A program made the translations under genes and the position numbers. The notes under the pieces are model-generated. The model was given only the letters and a program-made list of their open reading frames with translations, did not search any database and was not told where the DNA came from. Source: CAYLVJ01 sp964615425 (GTDB taxonomy: Bacteria; Patescibacteriota; Minisyncoccia; Minisyncoccales; CAYTKG01). From it: a stretch of DNA of 51,907 bases. The stretch covers positions 1 to 51,907 of the forward strand of contig CAZTOB010000003.1 of NCBI GenBank assembly GCA_964615425.1. The letters are read 5' to 3'. Shown here piece by piece: positions 17,340-25,364 of this stretch. Each line of letters opens with the position of its first letter. Position 1 is the first letter of the stretch.

Positions 17340-18196
17340 TGATAAGTGCTAGACGAAAAAGTATTAAGAAAAAGAAGCCTTTTTACAAATTACGTTTGTT
17401 TTGGTTTTCCCTTTTGGTTCTTTTTCTTGTTTTGGGGACAAGCTATCTTTTGTTTTTTTCGTCAGTTTTTCAAATAGAAGAAATTGAAATTACTGGCAAC
17501 GAAAAAGTGAAGAGCGAAAGAATAGAGGAAAGGGTTGTTCCTTTTTTGGACCACACCTTCCAGGTCGGCCCCTTTTTTGAGGGTGTGGGGCCGTGGAAAC
17601 TGTTTTCCACCCGGAGTATTTTTTTACTTGCAGGGAAAAGAATAGAAAAAGAGGTTATGGAGTTTTTTCCCCGGGTAGGAAAAGTGAAGGCGAAAAGACA
17701 TTTTCCGGATAAAGTTGTTTTAGAGATTGAGGAAAGAGTTCCCTTTGCCGAGATATGCGAGAGGTCTGGTCGGTGCTTCGTGGTGGACGAGTCAAGCGTC
17801 GCTTTTGAGGAAAGTGCCTCTATTAAAGAAGAAAAAGGAGAAGGAGTTAAAATTTTGGAAGTTGAAAAAGAGGAGTTAACCGTAAAGCTGGAAGAAGAAA
17901 AAAGTGTCAATCTTGGAGAGGCAGCTATGGAATCTAGTTATCTGCAGGTGATAAGAAAAATTAAAACCGGCGTTGAAGAAGACACCGGTTTTAAAGTAAA
18001 AGATATTTATTATTCGGGAGAAAGAGTTAACGTAGAAACGGAAAGAGGGGTAAAACTTTATTTCAATCTGGAAAGAAACTCAGAAGACCAACTTCTTAAT
18101 TTAAGCTTGGTTCTAAAAGAGAAGATTTCAGCTGAAGAATTGATGGAGTTGGAATACATAGATCTTCGATTCGGCAATAGAGTTTATTACAAATAA
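17339..18196 (+). CDS. ftsQ: Cell division protein FtsQ (POTRA domain)
   Basis: Bitopic division protein, 285 aa. A basic cytoplasmic N terminus (RRKSIKKKKPF) and one transmembrane helix (about residues 21-41) lead into a POTRA domain beginning FQIEEIEITGNEKVKSERI, then the beta domain with FPDKVVLEIEERVPFAEI. FtsQ links division proteins FtsB/L to the rest of the divisome. The gene overlaps the FemAB stop (TAATG) and ends the long forward-strand wall cluster. Its stop lies 1 nt from the stop of the convergent glycosyltransferase, so there is no space for a normal terminator, only a weak 6-bp hairpin at 18192-18207. Confidence 0.87.
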   Translation: MISARRKSIKKKKPFYKLRLFWFSLLVLFLVLGTSYLLFFSSVFQIEEIEITGNEKVKSERIEERVVPFLDHTFQVGPFFEGVGPWKLFSTRSIFLLAGKRIEKEVMEFFPRVGKVKAKRHFPDKVVLEIEERVPFAEICERSGRCFVVDESSVAFEESASIKEEKGEGVKILEVEKEELTVKLEEEKSVNLGEAAMESSYLQVIRKIKTGVEEDTGFKVKDIYYSGERVNVETERGVKLYFNLERNSEDQLLNLSLVLKEKISAEELMELEYIDLRFGNRVYYK

Positions 18197-18197
18197 G

Positions 18198-19934
18198 CTA
18201 TCTTATTCTGTAAACAAAGATAGAGTAACCAATTCTTTTTTCTAAACTCTTTTCCCCCAGCCAGGTGTAGTATTTTGTGTCTTCGGTGTGATCCGGTCTT
18301 GCTTCGGATTTTCCTCCCATAAGATGGGTTGCAGAAACGGCCAGCCAGGCCGGCTTTTTCATTTCTGAGGGGTTCTTTTTTCCATCCCACTTTTTATATT
18401 TTTCTCCCAAGTAGTAGGAGGCGCTTCCTCCTCCGAAATAGTCTACGTATATTTCTTCAATACCTTCTTTTTCCGTCCAGTCTTTTAATCTTTTTAGATC
18501 CTGCCCCCAGTCGAGGTTGGAGTCAACCGCATAAAGGTGACCCTTGGACGGTCCTCCTGCCAGCTCGTTATAGTAAGGAATAAAATGAGGATAGTGTTTG
18601 AAAACTGAGAAGGCCTGCCACGTGAGAAGAATGAAAAATGCCGCCCACCTTACTTTCAAAAAAGGTTCTTTGAGCCAGTTTCTACTTGACCCTGCTATCA
18701 AAAGAATTGTCAGGGGAATTACCGGAAGAAGATGCCTTATTCCAATGTTTAGGTTTCCAGTCAGCGTCATAAACCAGTAGAAAGCAACAAAGCCTAAAAG
18801 AGCTACTGAGGTGAAGTTGCGCTTCATGCAAGAAATGGTTTTTTCTACCGGGTTGTCTTTGAATTTTTTCAAAGTGACGGCTGAAAAGGCAATGGCAATA
18901 ATGGTCAAGATGTGAAAACTGATAGGGATTTTAAGCAGCCAAAGCAGCGGAAAATATGAGAAGAAACTCTCTGCGGAAACCTGACCGAGGAAATAAGTGG
19001 TGTTGCCCCCAAAGCCTCTTTGATACACCATTCCTACTCCGAAAAGTTACTGAACCAACGGTCTTAAAATATTAATTTCTGATATTTTAGCCAGTGTTGG
19101 ACCTAAGAAGGTTATGGGACTGCTTTCCAAACTTTTTAATATGTCCTCTTTTTGTCTTTCGGGTGGATAATTCCAAACAACGAAGATATAAACAAGATAG
19201 ATAACTGCCAAAGCAATAAGGAATATTTTAAGAAGGAGAAAAAGAAGAGGCAGTAGTTTCTTTTTAGAAACTAGACTCCAAAGCAGGGTGCAAAAGAAAA
19301 AATAAGGAACAAGAAATACCGCGGTGAATTTAACCAGCTGGGTTATTCCCAAAACCACTCCGGCTATGATGATGTTTTTCGAAGAAGGTTTGTAAAAACT
19401 TCTAAGCAAGGTCCAAAAAGAAGCAAGAACTGCTACTGCAATGCCGACATCGGTGTTAACTAGTTGTCCGTGAGCGAGTAGAGTAGGAGAAAGGGAGTAC
19501 AGCAAGACGGCGATCCAGGCCTCTTTTTCTCCCCACATGTCGCGGGCGAAAAAAAAGGTGATTCCTGCGCCTAATGCCAGAACTAAAACCATCGGCAGCC
19601 TGGTCCAAGTTACTATTTTATCTGGATTGTTGCCCGAGGAGTAAAGCAGTTTGTCTCCCAGGTCAAACTGGTGCCACCAGATGGAAGGATCAGACTTTTC
19701 CCACGTGTTGTGGGGAAAGTTTATCTTCGTAAAAAGCAGAGGGCTCCCGGCCACCATTTTTAAAAGGGGTGGGTGTTCGGGGTTGACTCTCATATCTTTT
19801 TTTAGAAGGTAAGAGTAGCCTGCGGGAATATGGGCTTTTTCATCGAAGGTCAATGTGTTTTCTTTAAGGCTGAAAAAAGATACTGCGCAAATAGCTAAAA
19901 GAAGCCCGCCTAGAAGAAAAATTGTTTTTTTCAT
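18198..19934 (-). pseudogene. GT39-type membrane glycosyltransferase broken by one in-frame TAA
   Basis: Two frames, 19047-19934 and 18198-19031, are in the same phase and separated only by TAA at 19047-19049 and four further sense codons. Read through, they give one protein of about 578 residues with many membrane helices, a DE motif in TFDEKAHIPAGY near the start and a soluble C-terminal part (VDSNLDWGQDLKRLK), like the PMT/GT39 family that moves sugar from a lipid carrier. The stop sits in RPLVQ-stop-LFGVGMVYQRG, where a Tyr codon (TAT or TAC) would need one base change. It may be a young pseudogene or a consensus error. The downstream half keeps good coding character. Confidence 0.75.
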
Positions 19935-19952
19935 TTTAATTCTTTTAATTTT

Positions 19953-20084
19953 TTAAAAAAGGAAATTAAAGATACGGCTTACTAAAAAGCCGTTTATTAA
20001 TTCCCAGAATTTGGAAACGACAAAAAGAAGAGGAATGAAAATTATGACGAGAACAATAAGAGATCTTTGTTTTTTATTTTCCAT
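19953..20084 (-). CDS. 43-aa single-helix membrane peptide
   Basis: A small gene starting with ATG at 20084 and ending with TAA at 19953. The product has a charged start (MENKKQRS), then one hydrophobic helix of about 18 residues (LIVLVIIFIPLLFVVSKF) and an amphipathic Trp/Phe-rich tail. A good Shine-Dalgarno, AAGGTGA, precedes the ATG, which is uncommon in this window. It lies 18 nt before the glycosyltransferase gene on the same strand and probably shares its transcript. No family is recognised; a small partner of the membrane glycosyltransferase is one guess. Confidence 0.6.
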   Translation of the reverse strand: MENKKQRSLIVLVIIFIPLLFVVSKFWELINGFLVSRIFNFLF

Positions 20085-20129
20085 GATTTCACCTTATTTT
20101 TCTAAGAAGAGCTTGAATGCTCTTTTCTT

Positions 20130-20138
20130 ATAATACCA
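20130..20138 (-). promoter_or_regulatory. Extended -10 promoter of the minus-strand membrane genes
   Basis: On the minus strand TGG-TATTAT forms an extended -10 element (TG at 20138-20137, hexamer 20135-20130). The predicted leader holds a 6-bp hairpin (AAGAGC at 20107-20112 with GCTCTT at 20119-20124). The CIRCE element of hrcA lies about 28 nt upstream, so HrcA could affect both directions. Confidence 0.4.
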
Positions 20139-20162
20139 AAAATATTTCTTTTTTCCACGAAG

Positions 20163-20189
20163 TTAGCACTCTTGACATTGGATTGCTAA
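20163..20189 (+). promoter_or_regulatory. CIRCE operator (HrcA binding site)
   Basis: TTAGCACTC at 20163-20171, a 9-nt spacer, and GATTGCTAA at 20181-20189. The CIRCE consensus is TTAGCACTC-N9-GAGTGCTAA, so the left arm is exact and the right arm differs at one base. The -35 element TTGACA (20172-20177) lies exactly in the spacer, so HrcA binding would block RNA polymerase. It stands 37 nt before hrcA and would make the chaperone operon self-regulated. Confidence 0.9.
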
Positions 20190-20201
20190 TTTTGTTAAAA
20201 T
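20172..20201 (+). promoter_or_regulatory. Promoter of the hrcA-grpE-hsp20-dnaK-dnaJ operon
   Basis: TTGACA at 20172-20177 and TAAAAT at 20196-20201, spacer 18 nt, a housekeeping sigma factor promoter. Predicted start near 20208, leaving about 18 nt of A-rich leader without a Shine-Dalgarno before the hrcA ATG. The -35 lies inside the CIRCE element. Confidence 0.8.
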
Positions 20202-20225
20202 GATAATGAAAATTAAAAATCAGAA

Positions 20226-20933
20226 ATGAAAGAAATAACCTCCAGACAAAGAGAAATACTAAAAAGGATTGTAGAAGAGTATGTGCTATCGGCTGAGCCG
20301 GTTTCTTCTTCCCTTTTGGAAGAAAGATATGACTTTGGAGTTTCTTCTGCCACCATTCGAAGTGAAATGAAAAAGATGCTCGATGCCGGTTATCTGACCC
20401 AACCTCATACTTCTGCTGGAAGGGTTCCAACAGACCAGGCTTACCGCTTCTTCATAGAAAAGGAAATGAAAAAAATGGAAGAGCTAGAGCTTGCTGAATT
20501 AAGAAGGAAGATGAATAGATTGAAGAAACTTGACGTTTGGGATATGCTTTCTGGAATGAGCCAGTTTTTAGCTTCAGAATCTTCTTATTTTTCCGTGAGT
20601 GGCTTGATAGAAAAATCTTTATTTTTCGAAGAGGGCTGGGAAGATGTTTTAAAAGAGCCGGAGTTTGAAGAGAAAGAATGCCTGGTCAGCTTTGCCCGTA
20701 TGGTGAAAAAATTTGAAAAGGAGAAGAAAGAAATTGAAAGTATGCCGGAAGGAATAACACTTTATATCGGTTCGGAGAACCCCTGGAGCAGACTGCATGA
20801 ATTCAGTGTTATTGTAGGTAAATGTCGCCTCAAGGGTGCAAAAGGTGTTTTTTCCCTTATGGGCCCCAAAAGAATGCCTTACTGGAAGAATATAAGGTTG
20901 GTTAAAAACGTTAAGTCTTTATTGGAAGAGTAG
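20226..20933 (+). CDS. hrcA: Heat-inducible transcription repressor HrcA (short form)
   Basis: Repressor that binds CIRCE and shuts off chaperone genes until heat stress. The N-terminal winged-helix domain is clear: TSRQREILKRIVEEYV at the start, the recognition helix region GVSSATIRSEMKKM and the conserved wing segment AGYLTQPHTSAGRVPTDQAYR. After that the protein shrinks: it is 235 aa against about 340 in Bacillus and Thermotoga, and the GAF-like dimerisation domain is partly missing, although a C-terminal block including LYIGSENPWSRL is retained. It is first in the operon and directly behind a CIRCE site, so autoregulation is very likely. Confidence 0.93.
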   Translation: MKEITSRQREILKRIVEEYVLSAEPVSSSLLEERYDFGVSSATIRSEMKKMLDAGYLTQPHTSAGRVPTDQAYRFFIEKEMKKMEELELAELRRKMNRLKKLDVWDMLSGMSQFLASESSYFSVSGLIEKSLFFEEGWEDVLKEPEFEEKECLVSFARMVKKFEKEKKEIESMPEGITLYIGSENPWSRLHEFSVIVGKCRLKGAKGVFSLMGPKRMPYWKNIRLVKNVKSLLEE

Positions 20934-20936
20934 CTT

Positions 20937-21422
20937 ATGGAAAAACAAAAAGAACAGAATCTTGAGGAGCTAAAAGAAAAAATTGAGAGTTATCGGAAGG
21001 AAAAAGATAAATATTTAGACGGGTGGAAAAGAGCGAGAGCCGATTTTCTTAATTACAAAAAAGAGGAAAGAGAAAGAATGAAGAAGTTTGTTAATTTTGC
21101 TAAAAAAGATCTTTTTGGCGAGCTTCTTTTGATTCTTGACTCTTTCAAGTTAGCGGAGAAAAGCTTGTCCGAAAAATTAAAAGAAAAGGAAGAGGTAAAA
21201 GGTCTGCTTCAAATTAAAAAGGAGTTGGAGAGATTTTTAAAGAAAGAAGGTGTAGAAAGAATCGATGTTTTGGGAGAAAAATATGATCCTTCTGTAGCAG
21301 AGGCAGTAGCGGGAGTGGAAAGAGAAGACCTGGAAGAAGATGTGGTAGCGGAGGTTGTGCGGGACGGATATACTTTTCAGGGAAGAATTTTAAGACCGGC
21401 CAAGGTTAAGGTAAGTAAATAA
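20937..21422 (+). CDS. grpE: GrpE nucleotide-exchange factor
   Basis: Releases ADP from DnaK. The 161-aa protein has a long N-terminal coiled coil (about residues 1-50, with DKYLDGWKRARADFLNYKKEE, partly the GrpE dimer helix) and a C-terminal beta domain with KKEGVERIDVLGEKYDPSVAEAV and VVRDGYTFQGRILRPAKVKVSK, which match the GrpE signature (hGYxhxxRhlRPAxVxV). It begins 3 nt after hrcA and is the second gene of the heat-shock operon. A 65-nt gap separates it from hsp20. No Shine-Dalgarno precedes the ATG, so coupling to hrcA translation is likely. Confidence 0.95.
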   Translation: MEKQKEQNLEELKEKIESYRKEKDKYLDGWKRARADFLNYKKEERERMKKFVNFAKKDLFGELLLILDSFKLAEKSLSEKLKEKEEVKGLLQIKKELERFLKKEGVERIDVLGEKYDPSVAEAVAGVEREDLEEDVVAEVVRDGYTFQGRILRPAKVKVSK

Positions 21423-21487
21423 TAAGTTATTTAACATTTAAATTTTCTCCTGTCGAAATCTATCAAAGAGGGAGGCAGGGTCGAAAC

Positions 21488-21925
21488 ATGGCTATCGTTC
21501 CAAGAAGACCTTTTGGGTTAGAAGACTTCTTTGAGGATTGGATGGAATGGCCGACTTTCGACGTTTCTAACTCGAGAAGAAGAACACTCTTGATGGATAT
21601 TTATGAGGAAGACGATAATGTAGTGGCGGAAGTTGAGATGCCAGGCATGGAGCCAGAAGATGTGAACGTAGAATTCAAAGGAAACATCTTAAAGGTTGAA
21701 GCACAAAGAAAGGAAAAGAGAGAAGAAAAAGACGAAGAACGAGGTTATTATTGTAAAGAACTTTCCCAAGGTTATTATCGCAGAGCCGTTTCTCTTCCGG
21801 TTGAAGTGGAAGATGAAAAAGCGCAGGCTGAGATGAGGGATGGAGTATTGAGAATCGTTGTGCCGAAAGCGGAAGAAGAAAAGTTGGAAGAAAAAGGTAC
21901 GAAGATAAAAGTTAAAAAAGGATAA
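21488..21925 (+). CDS. Small heat-shock protein, Hsp20/alpha-crystallin family
   Basis: ATP-independent holdase chaperone of 145 aa. The alpha-crystallin domain spans about residues 35-130: it opens with LLMDIYEEDDNVVAEVEMPGM, contains the FKGNILKVEAQRKE strand, and has the RAVSLPVEV segment followed by the A-x-x-x-n-G-V-L-type motif (MRDGVLRIVVPK). A good ribosome site (GAGGGAGG) precedes the ATG, unlike its operon neighbours. Its position between grpE and dnaK is unusual. The C terminus ends in KGTKIKVKKG, with an IxV-like IKV motif that other Hsp20 proteins use for oligomer contacts. Confidence 0.95.
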   Translation: MAIVPRRPFGLEDFFEDWMEWPTFDVSNSRRRTLLMDIYEEDDNVVAEVEMPGMEPEDVNVEFKGNILKVEAQRKEKREEKDEERGYYCKELSQGYYRRAVSLPVEVEDEKAQAEMRDGVLRIVVPKAEEEKLEEKGTKIKVKKG

Positions 21926-21939
21926 ACTAAAAAATAAAT

Positions 21940-23814
21940 ATGGCTAAAATTATAGGTATTGATCTGGGCACGACCTTCTCGGCAGCGGCTGTTGTAAAAG
22001 AAGGAGAACCGAAGATATTGGAAAACGCAGAAGGGGAACGAACTACCCCTTCTGTTGTTGCGGTTTCCAAGTCGGGTGAGCGTCTAGTCGGAAGGTTGGC
22101 CAGGAGACAACAAATTACAAATCCCGAAAACACCATTTTCGCGATTAAGAGGTTGATGGGAAGGCGGTTTGACGATCCCAAAACACAGGAATACATAGAA
22201 AAACTGCCCTACAAAGTTGAAAAAAGCGATAATGGAGGGGTGAAAGTGAAAATGGGAGACAGCTTTTACAAGCCCCCTGAAATTTCGGCTATGATTCTTC
22301 AAAAAATCAAAGAGGATGCGGAGAAGAAATTAGGAGAAGAAGTCGAAGAAGCTGTTGTTACCTGTCCTGCTTATTTTGATGACTCTCAGAGAAAAGCAAC
22401 CAAAGTAGCGGGAGAAATAGCTGGTCTTAAAGTGAAAAGAGTTTTCAACGAACCTACAGCGGCTGCATTGGCTTACGGTTTGACGGAGAAAAAGGGAAGC
22501 AGAAAGGTTGTTGTTTATGACTTGGGAGGAGGTACATTTGACATTTCCATTTTAGAGGTTGGTGAAGATACCGTAGAAGTGGTGGCTACGGGGGGAGACA
22601 CTCTTTTAGGCGGAGAAGACTTTGATCGGGAGATTATGAACTGGATTGCAGATAAGTTTAAAAAAGATGAAGGTATTGATTTATCCCAAGACCCCTTGGC
22701 TCTGCAGAGAATCAAAGAAGCGGCTGAAAAAGCAAAGATTGAGTTGTCGAGTGCACAGGAGACAGAGATCAATCTTCCCTTTATCACCTCCGGTGCGGAG
22801 GGGCCGAAACATCTACTTTACAAACTTACCAGAGGAAAGCTGGAAGAGCTGGTTGACAAATATGTTCAAAAATCTATTAAGTTGACCAAGAAAACTTTGA
22901 AAGAATCGGGGATGAAAAAGGAAGAAATCACTGACGTTATTCTCGTGGGCGGGCAAACAAGAATGCCCAAAATCCAAAAAGAAGTTGAAAGTTTATTCGG
23001 GAAGAAGCCAAAACACGACATTAATCCGGATGAAGTGGTAGCTATTGGAGCTGCGGTTCAGGCTGGTATCTTCCAGGGAGACGTTAAGGATGTTCTTCTT
23101 TTGGATGTTAGTCCGCTTTCTTTGGGCATTGAAACGTTGGGTGGTGTGAGTACCGTTCTCATTCCTAAAAATACCACTATCCCGACTTCAAAAAGCAAGG
23201 TTTTCTCAACTGCTGCCGACAATCAGACTTCGGTTGAAATTCATGTGGTTCAAGGTGAAAGGCCTATGGCCAAGGACAACAAGAGCTTAGGAAGATTTAT
23301 TCTGGAAGGAATCCCGCCTGCTCCCAGGGGGGTGCCGAAAATAGAAGTCACCTTCGACATTGACGCTAACGGAATCTTGAATGTGTCGGCTAAGGATAAG
23401 GCGACGGGCAAGTCACAATCTATCAGAATTGAAGGGACATCAGGCTTGTCTGAAGAAGAGGTTGAAAAGATGAAAGAAGAAGCTGCAGAGCATGCCAAAG
23501 AAGACGAGAAAAAAAGAAAGTTGGCTGAGGTTAAAAATCAGGCTCACACTTTAATCTTTACTGCGGAGAAGACCATAAAAGATGCAGGAGATAAGATAGA
23601 AAACTTAGTAAAAGAGAAAATAGAAGAAAAGATAAAAGGCTTGGAGAAGATAAAAGAAAGTGATAATCTTGAAGAGATAAAGCAAAAAACAGAAGAGTTG
23701 TCAAAAGAGCTTCAGAAAGTTGGCGAAAAGATGTACAAAGAACAAAAAGATGAAGAAGACAAAGATACTCCTGAAGCTGAAGAGGGAGAGTACGAAGAAA
23801 AAGATGAAGAATAA
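21940..23814 (+). CDS. dnaK: Chaperone DnaK (Hsp70)
   Basis: ATP-driven protein-folding chaperone, 624 aa, the normal size. The nucleotide-binding domain opens with IIGIDLGTTFSAAAVV and holds VVVYDLGGGTFDISILEV and DVILVGGQTRMPKIQ, the three Hsp70 signatures. The linker DVLLLDVSPLSLGIETLGG leads to the substrate-binding beta domain and a helical lid, ending in an acidic tail (EDKDTPEAEEGEYEEKDEE). It lies 14 nt after hsp20 in the heat-shock operon and works with the DnaJ and GrpE encoded on each side. No Shine-Dalgarno sequence precedes the ATG. Confidence 0.98.
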   Translation: MAKIIGIDLGTTFSAAAVVKEGEPKILENAEGERTTPSVVAVSKSGERLVGRLARRQQITNPENTIFAIKRLMGRRFDDPKTQEYIEKLPYKVEKSDNGGVKVKMGDSFYKPPEISAMILQKIKEDAEKKLGEEVEEAVVTCPAYFDDSQRKATKVAGEIAGLKVKRVFNEPTAAALAYGLTEKKGSRKVVVYDLGGGTFDISILEVGEDTVEVVATGGDTLLGGEDFDREIMNWIADKFKKDEGIDLSQDPLALQRIKEAAEKAKIELSSAQETEINLPFITSGAEGPKHLLYKLTRGKLEELVDKYVQKSIKLTKKTLKESGMKKEEITDVILVGGQTRMPKIQKEVESLFGKKPKHDINPDEVVAIGAAVQAGIFQGDVKDVLLLDVSPLSLGIETLGGVSTVLIPKNTTIPTSKSKVFSTAADNQTSVEIHVVQGERPMAKDNKSLGRFILEGIPPAPRGVPKIEVTFDIDANGILNVSAKDKATGKSQSIRIEGTSGLSEEEVEKMKEEAAEHAKEDEKKRKLAEVKNQAHTLIFTAEKTIKDAGDKIENLVKEKIEEKIKGLEKIKESDNLEEIKQKTEELSKELQKVGEKMYKEQKDEEDKDTPEAEEGEYEEKDEE

Positions 23815-23822
23815 TTGTTTTT

Positions 23823-23856
23823 CCCCACCTGTATGGTGAGAGCCCTGCGGGTGGGG
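23823..23856 (+). promoter_or_regulatory. Intercistronic RNA hairpin between dnaK and dnaJ
   Basis: CCCCACCTGTA at 23823-23833 pairs with TGCGGGTGGGG at 23846-23856 (11 pairs including two G-T wobbles), with a 12-nt loop. It lies 8 nt after the dnaK stop and 16 nt before the dnaJ ATG and has no T-run, so it is not a terminator. It could stabilise or process the mRNA, or limit access to the G-rich stretch before dnaJ. Confidence 0.6.
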
Positions 23857-23872
23857 TGGTAATTTAATATCA

Positions 23873-24952
23873 ATGAAGGATTATTACAAAATTTTGGGTG
23901 TTGACAGGGACGCAGATAAAGAGGAGATTAAAAAGGCCTACTACAAACTGGCTCACAAGCATCATCCTGACAAGGGAGGAGAAGAAGAGAAGTTCAAAGA
24001 GATAAACGAGGCTTATGAAGTTCTCTCCGACAGTGAGAAACGGGCTCAATACGACCGCTTTGGACGTACCTTCGAAGATGAGGGGCCAGGTTTTGCAGAC
24101 AGGGACTTTGATCCCGGTAATTTCGGATTTGGCAGTTCGGGAGGTTTTCAAGGCGGGGTGGAGTTTGATATAGGTGATATTTTTGAAGAGTTTTTCTCTG
24201 GAACACGGCCAAAAAGAAGAAGAAAAGGGGCGGATATTAGGATTGACATCGAATTAGAGCTAGAAGAGGTCTTGACGGAACAAACCAAAAATATTTCTCT
24301 TTACAAGTTTATCCGTTGCCCCCGGTGTGAAGGAAGCGGAGCTGAACCGGACACTTCAGTCAAGGAATGTTTTACTTGTGGGGGAACGGGTCAGGTTCAA
24401 GAGGTGAAAAGGACCTTTTTAGGTTCTATGAGGCAGACTACTATTTGTCCGGAATGCGAAGGTGAAGGACATGTGCCAGAAGACCCCTGTAACGTATGCC
24501 GGGGCGATGGAAGAATTAAAAAAGACGTCAAGATGAAACTTGAGATTCCTGCCGGGGTAGATCACGAACAGGTTTTAAAAGTTAAAGCCCAAGGCCATGT
24601 GGGTAAAAAGGGGTTAAAACCAGGCGATCTTTATGTGCGGATATTAGTAAAAAAACACCCTGTTTTTAAACGAAAAGGGGATGACATCTATATCAAAAAA
24701 GAAATTCCTTTTTCTGCAGCTTGTTTGGGGGGTAAAGTAGAAGTTCCTAAATTGGGGAAAGGTAAAATTAAATTAAAAATTCCTAAAGGCACCTCCTCAG
24801 GTAAAGTTTTCAAAGTATCAAACAAAGGAATCCCTCATTTTTTAGGCATAGGAAGGGGAGATCAATACGTAGAAGTTAAAGTGAAGATCCCGAAAAAGCT
24901 GACCAAAAAACAGAAGGAGCTTTTAGAGGAGTTGAAAAAAGAAGGGATATAG
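23873..24952 (+). CDS. dnaJ: Chaperone DnaJ (Hsp40), type I
   Basis: Delivers substrates to DnaK and stimulates its ATPase. The J domain occupies residues 1-70 with the HPD tripeptide at 31-33. A Gly/Phe-rich stretch follows (about 73-108), then the zinc domain with all four CxxCxGxG-type repeats (CPRCEGSG, CFTCGGTG, CPECEGEG, CNVCRGDG), and the C-terminal substrate-binding domains. At 359 aa it is a full type I DnaJ. It ends the heat-shock operon; a tRNA-Lys gene follows 19 nt later on the same strand, without a terminator between them. Confidence 0.97.
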   Translation: MKDYYKILGVDRDADKEEIKKAYYKLAHKHHPDKGGEEEKFKEINEAYEVLSDSEKRAQYDRFGRTFEDEGPGFADRDFDPGNFGFGSSGGFQGGVEFDIGDIFEEFFSGTRPKRRRKGADIRIDIELELEEVLTEQTKNISLYKFIRCPRCEGSGAEPDTSVKECFTCGGTGQVQEVKRTFLGSMRQTTICPECEGEGHVPEDPCNVCRGDGRIKKDVKMKLEIPAGVDHEQVLKVKAQGHVGKKGLKPGDLYVRILVKKHPVFKRKGDDIYIKKEIPFSAACLGGKVEVPKLGKGKIKLKIPKGTSSGKVFKVSNKGIPHFLGIGRGDQYVEVKVKIPKKLTKKQKELLEELKKEGI

Positions 24953-24971
24953 GTTAAAGTTGGAATAGTTA

Positions 24972-25045
24972 GCGCCCGTAGCTCAGCCTGGCAGAGCAAC
25001 AGCCTTTTAAGCTGCTGGTCGGGGGTTCGAATCCCTCCGGGCGCA
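24972..25045 (+). tRNA. tRNA-Lys (anticodon TTT)
   Basis: A 74-nt cloverleaf. The acceptor stem is GCGCCCG with CGGGCGC and discriminator A; the D arm is GCTC...GAGC; the anticodon stem is ACAGC/GCTGC around loop CTTTTAA, giving anticodon TTT; the T arm holds TTCGAAT. The 3' CCA is not encoded, so it must be added by CCA transferase. The reverse-strand frame across it (24969-25283) is a common false gene prediction. Confidence 0.96.
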
Positions 25046-25081
25046 CAAATAAAAAGACTTTGAAAAAGAAGTCTTTTAATA

Positions 25082-25321
25082 TTGACAAATTACTTTTATG
25101 TTGGTCCGCCACTTGGTGTGGCGCCGAAGGTTCTATAAGGCCTTCGGCATTAAACCTGCCAAGATCGCAGGCTTTGGCGTCAAGAAAAAGTACAGCGACT
25201 ATCTGTAGCTTTTCTTTGACAGTCAGCAGAGCCTGACCCTCTGCTGACCTTCCCTCAGCTGATCCTGGGTTAACAAAGATCAAGCATTAGAACAGCTTGG
25301 CGCGCGCCAGGCTGTTTTTTT
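25082..25321 (+). ncRNA. Candidate structured small RNA downstream of tRNA-Lys
   Basis: This 329-nt gene-free stretch (25046-25374) holds a row of stable hairpins on the plus strand and ends in a strong terminator. Visible stems: GCCAC/GTGGC near 25108-25122; GCCGAAGG/CCTTCGGC at about 25123-25148; CCTGC/GCAGG near 25156-25172; and a perfect 10-bp stem, GTCAGCAGAG with CTCTGCTGAC, at about 25219-25245. A TTGACA lies at 25082, but no good -10 follows, so the RNA may instead be cut from the tRNA transcript. It does not show tmRNA, RNase P, SRP or 6S hallmarks that I recognise. The ends are approximate and the call is inference. Confidence 0.5.
25291..25321 (+). terminator. Intrinsic terminator of the tRNA-Lys/small RNA region
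   Basis: AACAGCTTGG at 25291-25300 and CCAGGCTGTT at 25307-25316 form a 10-bp stem (one G-T pair) around CGCGCG, followed by T through 25321. It acts only on the plus strand, since the other side lacks a T-run. It separates the tRNA region from the protease promoter. Confidence 0.85.
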
Positions 25322-25358
25322 ATTTCTCTAAAAACCTTTTACTTTCTTTAATTTTTTG

Positions 25359-25364
25359 TATAAT
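25359..25364 (+). promoter_or_regulatory. -10 element of the protease gene promoter
   Basis: A perfect TATAAT ending 10 nt before the ATG at 25375, giving a leader of about 4 nt. The -35 region is poor (TTTACT at 15-nt spacing). The in-frame ATG at 25363 overlaps this element and is therefore an unlikely start. Confidence 0.5.

Noticed and set aside
20128..20430. Minus-strand 100-codon frame
   Set aside because: It runs antisense through the hrcA start and across the CIRCE promoter region; no ribosome site.
24969..25283. Minus-strand frame of 104 codons across the tRNA-Lys gene, with a stretch (FVNPGSAEGRS) that recalls the end of YfcE-like phosphoesterases
   Set aside because: Its last third is the antisense of the tRNA, a well-known false prediction, and the rest overlaps the structured RNA region; no ribosome site or complete domain supports it.
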